The notes under the pieces: model-generated
What the model saw: the letters and a program-made list of their open reading frames with translations, nothing else
Databases searched by the model: none
What the model was told of the DNA's origin: nothing
Program-made: the position numbers and the translations under genes
In this document: positions 61,349-64,000 of the stretch, piece by piece
Numbering within the stretch: the first letter of the stretch is position 1
How the letters are laid out: every line of letters begins with the position of its first letter
Source: an uncultured Opitutales bacterium
Lineage (GTDB): Bacteria; Verrucomicrobiota; Verrucomicrobiia; Opitutales; Intestinicryptomonadaceae
Direction of reading: 5' to 3'
Length of the DNA: 64,000 bases
Assembly (NCBI GenBank): GCA_900545705.1
Contig: URAK01000003.1
Span: 133,827-197,826, forward strand

Positions 61349-62845
61349 TTATTCCACGAATATTTTTTTGTATCGATTCGAGTCCTTCGCCGAAAGATTG
61401 ACTGTTTTTTCGTATTTCTTGCCGTTGTACTCGTATGTTATGAGATATTTTCCGTAAAAGGCTCGGAAATGCAACTTGTCGTCAACCGAATCAAAATTCA
61501 AATCGGTCCTCCATTTTTTCAATAGATTTTCGAGTACTATATACGAAGGTTTTTTGCTCATATCCTTGCGCAGGAAGCCGCTCATAAACCTGTCTTCGCC
61601 GCCTGCTGTTCCATCGACAAAATGCCAATAAGTTATAGCCTCGACATTTTTGTGGCTAAACCACAGCTTATAAAAATTCTCGACAAAGAACGCCTGGTTT
61701 GCCTCGCCGACTTCGCCGTCGCCAAAGCACGGGAAAGTTATTTCCGTTATATGGATAGGCCTATTGAATCTCGACAGCGTATCGAGAACAACCCTCTGGT
61801 ATTCCGGCCCCCATTCTATGCCTTTTAAAGCGTTTTGGTAGTCCTCCTTGGCAAAGAAGTGCAGCTGTAGCCCGATTACATCGAGCTTGGCGCCGCGGTT
61901 AATCAAGTCGGAAATTGCAAGGTAGTCCGCCGAATACTCGCGGAAAGCCGCCACCCTCTGCCACACGGGAGTCGTGTAATTTGAAATGAAGCGGTTGGAG
62001 ACGCGGAATACTCTTTCGGCCTCCTTAAAAGCCTTAAAGCCGTAATCGTCGGGCATAAAACCGTGCGGGTCGGGAGTCTTTACGCTCCATATTGTATGGC
62101 GTTTGTCGGTATTCTCATTCGTGACGTCCCAATAGTCGATTTTGCCGTCGTACCTCTCGGCGACTTTATCTATATAGCGGCACATGTATTTTTCGTATTC
62201 GTGCTTGCTCTCGGGAACCCACTTTGGGCGCGAGGCGTTTGAGGTTGCCAAATGCCATGAGAGGCAGTGCCCCTTCGGGGTTATGTCGTGGCGCTTGCAC
62301 ATTTCCAAAACGACATCGGGCGGCGGGCGGCGATATATGTCGGGCTTGTTTTCATTGCGCGAAAAACGGTAAAAGCCCGGTTCGGGTTCGGAGGTAGCCC
62401 AATAGAACGGCAGCGTAGCAAAATTAAAGAGGTTGGCGAACAGCTCTTCAAATTTGCGGTTCTTTTCCTGCGCAAGTTTAGCGTCTTTTTCTACATGGTG
62501 AAACCCTTCCGTTAAAAACGCCTGCATACCGAATAGAAATTCGTGCTTCTTTAACGATATGGAAACATTGTCAACTTTTACCGGCCTCCCTTTGGAATCA
62601 AAAAATCCGACGTAAAAAGATCCCATTCTGTTTGTCTTTATGCCGAGTTCTATCTCCTCCTGCAAGACGGGATCAGCCCATTGTTTTTTAAGTTCCTCTG
62701 ACACTTCTTTTATGTCTTTGTTCTGCGGAGCTGTTAGCGCATAGGGGTAATCGGGAACCTCAACCCAATGTCCGCTTTTTTGAGGGCGCGCATACAAGCC
62801 CGCAACAAGCGTTATCCCCATGAATAATAGTATGCTTTTTTTCAT
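61349..62845 (-). CDS. Exported GH10 endo-beta-1,4-xylanase-family enzyme
   Basis: The 498-residue protein has a signal peptide (MKKSILLFMGITLVAGLYAR), a beta-rich N-domain (about 70-110, FYVGFFDSKGRPVKVDNV) and a GH10 barrel. The acid/base is E244 in DYWDVTNEN and the nucleophile E368 in RPIHITEITFPC. SWHLATSNASRPKWV and IGLQLHFF carry conserved GH10 residues. A short beta segment closes the protein (LITYEYNGKKYEKTVNLSA). The family cleaves xylan or, less often, related beta-glycans; actual substrate untested. It follows the partial DUF4832-type gene by 13 bases. Confidence 0.92.
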   Translation of the reverse strand: MKKSILLFMGITLVAGLYARPQKSGHWVEVPDYPYALTAPQNKDIKEVSEELKKQWADPVLQEEIELGIKTNRMGSFYVGFFDSKGRPVKVDNVSISLKKHEFLFGMQAFLTEGFHHVEKDAKLAQEKNRKFEELFANLFNFATLPFYWATSEPEPGFYRFSRNENKPDIYRRPPPDVVLEMCKRHDITPKGHCLSWHLATSNASRPKWVPESKHEYEKYMCRYIDKVAERYDGKIDYWDVTNENTDKRHTIWSVKTPDPHGFMPDDYGFKAFKEAERVFRVSNRFISNYTTPVWQRVAAFREYSADYLAISDLINRGAKLDVIGLQLHFFAKEDYQNALKGIEWGPEYQRVVLDTLSRFNRPIHITEITFPCFGDGEVGEANQAFFVENFYKLWFSHKNVEAITYWHFVDGTAGGEDRFMSGFLRKDMSKKPSYIVLENLLKKWRTDLNFDSVDDKLHFRAFYGKYLITYEYNGKKYEKTVNLSAKDSNRYKKIFVE

Positions 62846-62858
62846 ATTTTACTTAATA

Positions 62859-64000
62859 TTATTTTCTAAATTCCAAGATTTTGTAGAATCCGTCCGAATC
62901 CCTCAGTTCGCTTTTGAACGCGAGCTCAATCGGGCGCGCCTCATTGGCGGGAGTCATTTTTTTAAGCATCACTGAAAGCGAATATTTTCCCGAGGGCAAA
63001 TCGGCTGAGGGTATTTTATAGGTCTCTTTGGCGGGTTTGTTAGGCTCCCACTTGCGGTTGTCGCACTCTTTTATAGGATAAATTTTTTCAAACTTCCCGT
63101 CTTGCCCCGCAATTTTTACAAAAAGCTCGTAGCGGCTGAATGCGTGCGCAGCACCCTTATTTTCCCATTCAAGGGTCAACTTCCCGCTGCCGGCGTCAAA
63201 GTCGGCGGAATTTATAAAAAACCAGTACCCGACTTTGTTCGCCATCTCCTTCAAAAAGTCGGGATTGTCTTTCGCGTAATCTTCTGCGTATCCATGGTAC
63301 CCGAGATACGTGCAGTGTGTCCGACTCACTACGCGCCTAAGCGCCGCAGCTCCCTCTTCCTCGCCGTTGCGACCCTTCCAAGTGCCTCTTTCTTTTTGGT
63401 GGCTGTAATGCGCTAATTCAAGGGTTGCGGGGCAATCGCCGTATGTGTCGTCAAAGAATTCTGGGTGCGCTAACGAATCCTTGCCTTTATTCACAGGGGC
63501 AAAATAGTACCATTCTACGAGTATGGAATCGTCCCGATAGCCAATTTTATTCTTTTTCACATACTCTCTTGCCGACATTAAATCTTCGCCTTTTAAATTG
63601 TAGCTCAGCCAGTCGTCGCCTATTGTAAGCCGGCTTTTCCCATAGCACTTTTTATATAAATCAATGTGTTTTTTTATCGTTTTTAGCGGAACTCTAATTT
63701 TGCTTGAAGACGAATAGTGGCCCTCTCCCCAGTTCCCTATGCTCGCAAGCGTCATATCTACTATATAAGACTTGCCGTCGTACCGCTCGGCTATCGCCTT
63801 GTGCAGTTTTTCAAGCTTCTCTAAAAATATGGGGTCCTCATTCACAGGCTCTATTATTTCCTTGCCGTATCTGGTCTTTACCAAATTCCCCTTCGCTCCG
63901 GCGTCAAACACCCATTTTGGAGTTGCGTATTTTATACCTGTCTCGTTGCAGGTTATCGAAAGCGACACCTTTACGCCTTTCCCGTCATACCACTTTTTTA
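62859..64000 (-). CDS. DUF4832-type protein, 5' end outside window
   Basis: The frame is open to the right edge (upstream residues read KKWYDGKGVKVSLSITCNE), so the start lies outside. The visible 380 residues include a barrel-like part with LHKAIAERYDGKSYIVDMT, SIGNWGEGHYSSSSKI and SRLTIGDDWLSYNLKG. The C-terminal beta domain reads GYWFFINSADFDAGSGKLTL, then WENKGAAHAFSRYELFVKI and LPSGKYSLSVMLK, which fits DUF4832. Such proteins accompany polysaccharide-degrading enzymes. Activity is unknown. It is upstream of and probably co-transcribed with the GH10 gene. Confidence 0.75.
   Translation of the reverse strand, partial: KKWYDGKGVKVSLSITCNETGIKYATPKWVFDAGAKGNLVKTRYGKEIIEPVNEDPIFLEKLEKLHKAIAERYDGKSYIVDMTLASIGNWGEGHYSSSSKIRVPLKTIKKHIDLYKKCYGKSRLTIGDDWLSYNLKGEDLMSAREYVKKNKIGYRDDSILVEWYYFAPVNKGKDSLAHPEFFDDTYGDCPATLELAHYSHQKERGTWKGRNGEEEGAAALRRVVSRTHCTYLGYHGYAEDYAKDNPDFLKEMANKVGYWFFINSADFDAGSGKLTLEWENKGAAHAFSRYELFVKIAGQDGKFEKIYPIKECDNRKWEPNKPAKETYKIPSADLPSGKYSLSVMLKKMTPANEARPIELAFKSELRDSDGFYKILEFRK

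Overview
The window looks like chromosomal DNA of a carbohydrate-degrading, Gram-negative bacterium of the PVC group, most likely a verrucomicrobial (Opitutales-like) species. The clues are a surface protein with a PEP-type C-terminal sorting tail (PEASHYAFIFG, then a hydrophobic stretch and basic end), Tat-exported Gfo/Idh/MocA and FAD oxidoreductases, a DUF1080 protein, LL-diaminopimelate aminotransferase, pyrophosphate-type phosphofructokinase, many exported glycoside hydrolases and mostly weak Shine-Dalgarno sequences. The taxonomic placement is inference. I found no rRNA, tRNA, CRISPR array, insertion sequence or phage module.

Layout. 1-4277 holds most of a large exported LamG/GH2-like protein, cut at the left edge. 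4278-6029 is an AT-rich strip with an orphan NTF2-fold immunity-like protein and two coding-like fragments. 6030-12275 is a tight six-gene polyamine operon (speD, speA, speE, speB, carboxy(nor)spermidine dehydrogenase, nspC) that appears to encode two routes to spermidine. 12495-16482 carries exported proteins: a sorted beta-rich surface protein, an unknown protein and a DUF1080 protein. 17083-22017 is a minus-strand operon in which two tandem GH31 paralogues lie between genes for RNase HIII and RNase HII.

22263-30000 has a membrane-anchored coiled-coil protein, an M24 peptidase, a DUF192 lipoprotein-small membrane protein-mnmE-GYF_2 operon, a membrane-tethered EEP-family hydrolase and riboflavin synthase. 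30399-32665 is a pair of exported sugar enzymes (TIM-barrel isomerase-like lipoprotein and Gfo/Idh/MocA). With the DUF1080 protein they resemble an extracytoplasmic 3-keto-glycoside pathway.

33879-44117 is a housekeeping block: pyrF-ispD-ispF facing ispE, panC-nadB-apt-lipoprotein-DUF486, and dapL-purU-nudix-pyrE. 45121-48387 is a 1088-residue exported clan GH-A-like hydrolase followed by short imperfect repeats. 48626-61064 contains folC, a flavin reductase, a Tat-exported FAD oxidoreductase, the ABC-F protein Uup, a hexapeptide-repeat protein with ArnC-like and ArnA-formyltransferase-like genes, an exported PHP phosphoesterase, hflX and pfp. 61349-64000 has a GH10 xylanase-family enzyme and a DUF4832-type protein cut by the right edge.

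The genes describe a polysaccharide degrader (GH2-, GH31-, GH10-, GH-A-type enzymes and keto-sugar chemistry outside the cytoplasm) with compact biosynthetic operons. The most unusual points are the dual-route polyamine operon, the RNase H genes flanking GH31 enzymes, and a GH2-like protein lacking the usual acid/base glutamate.
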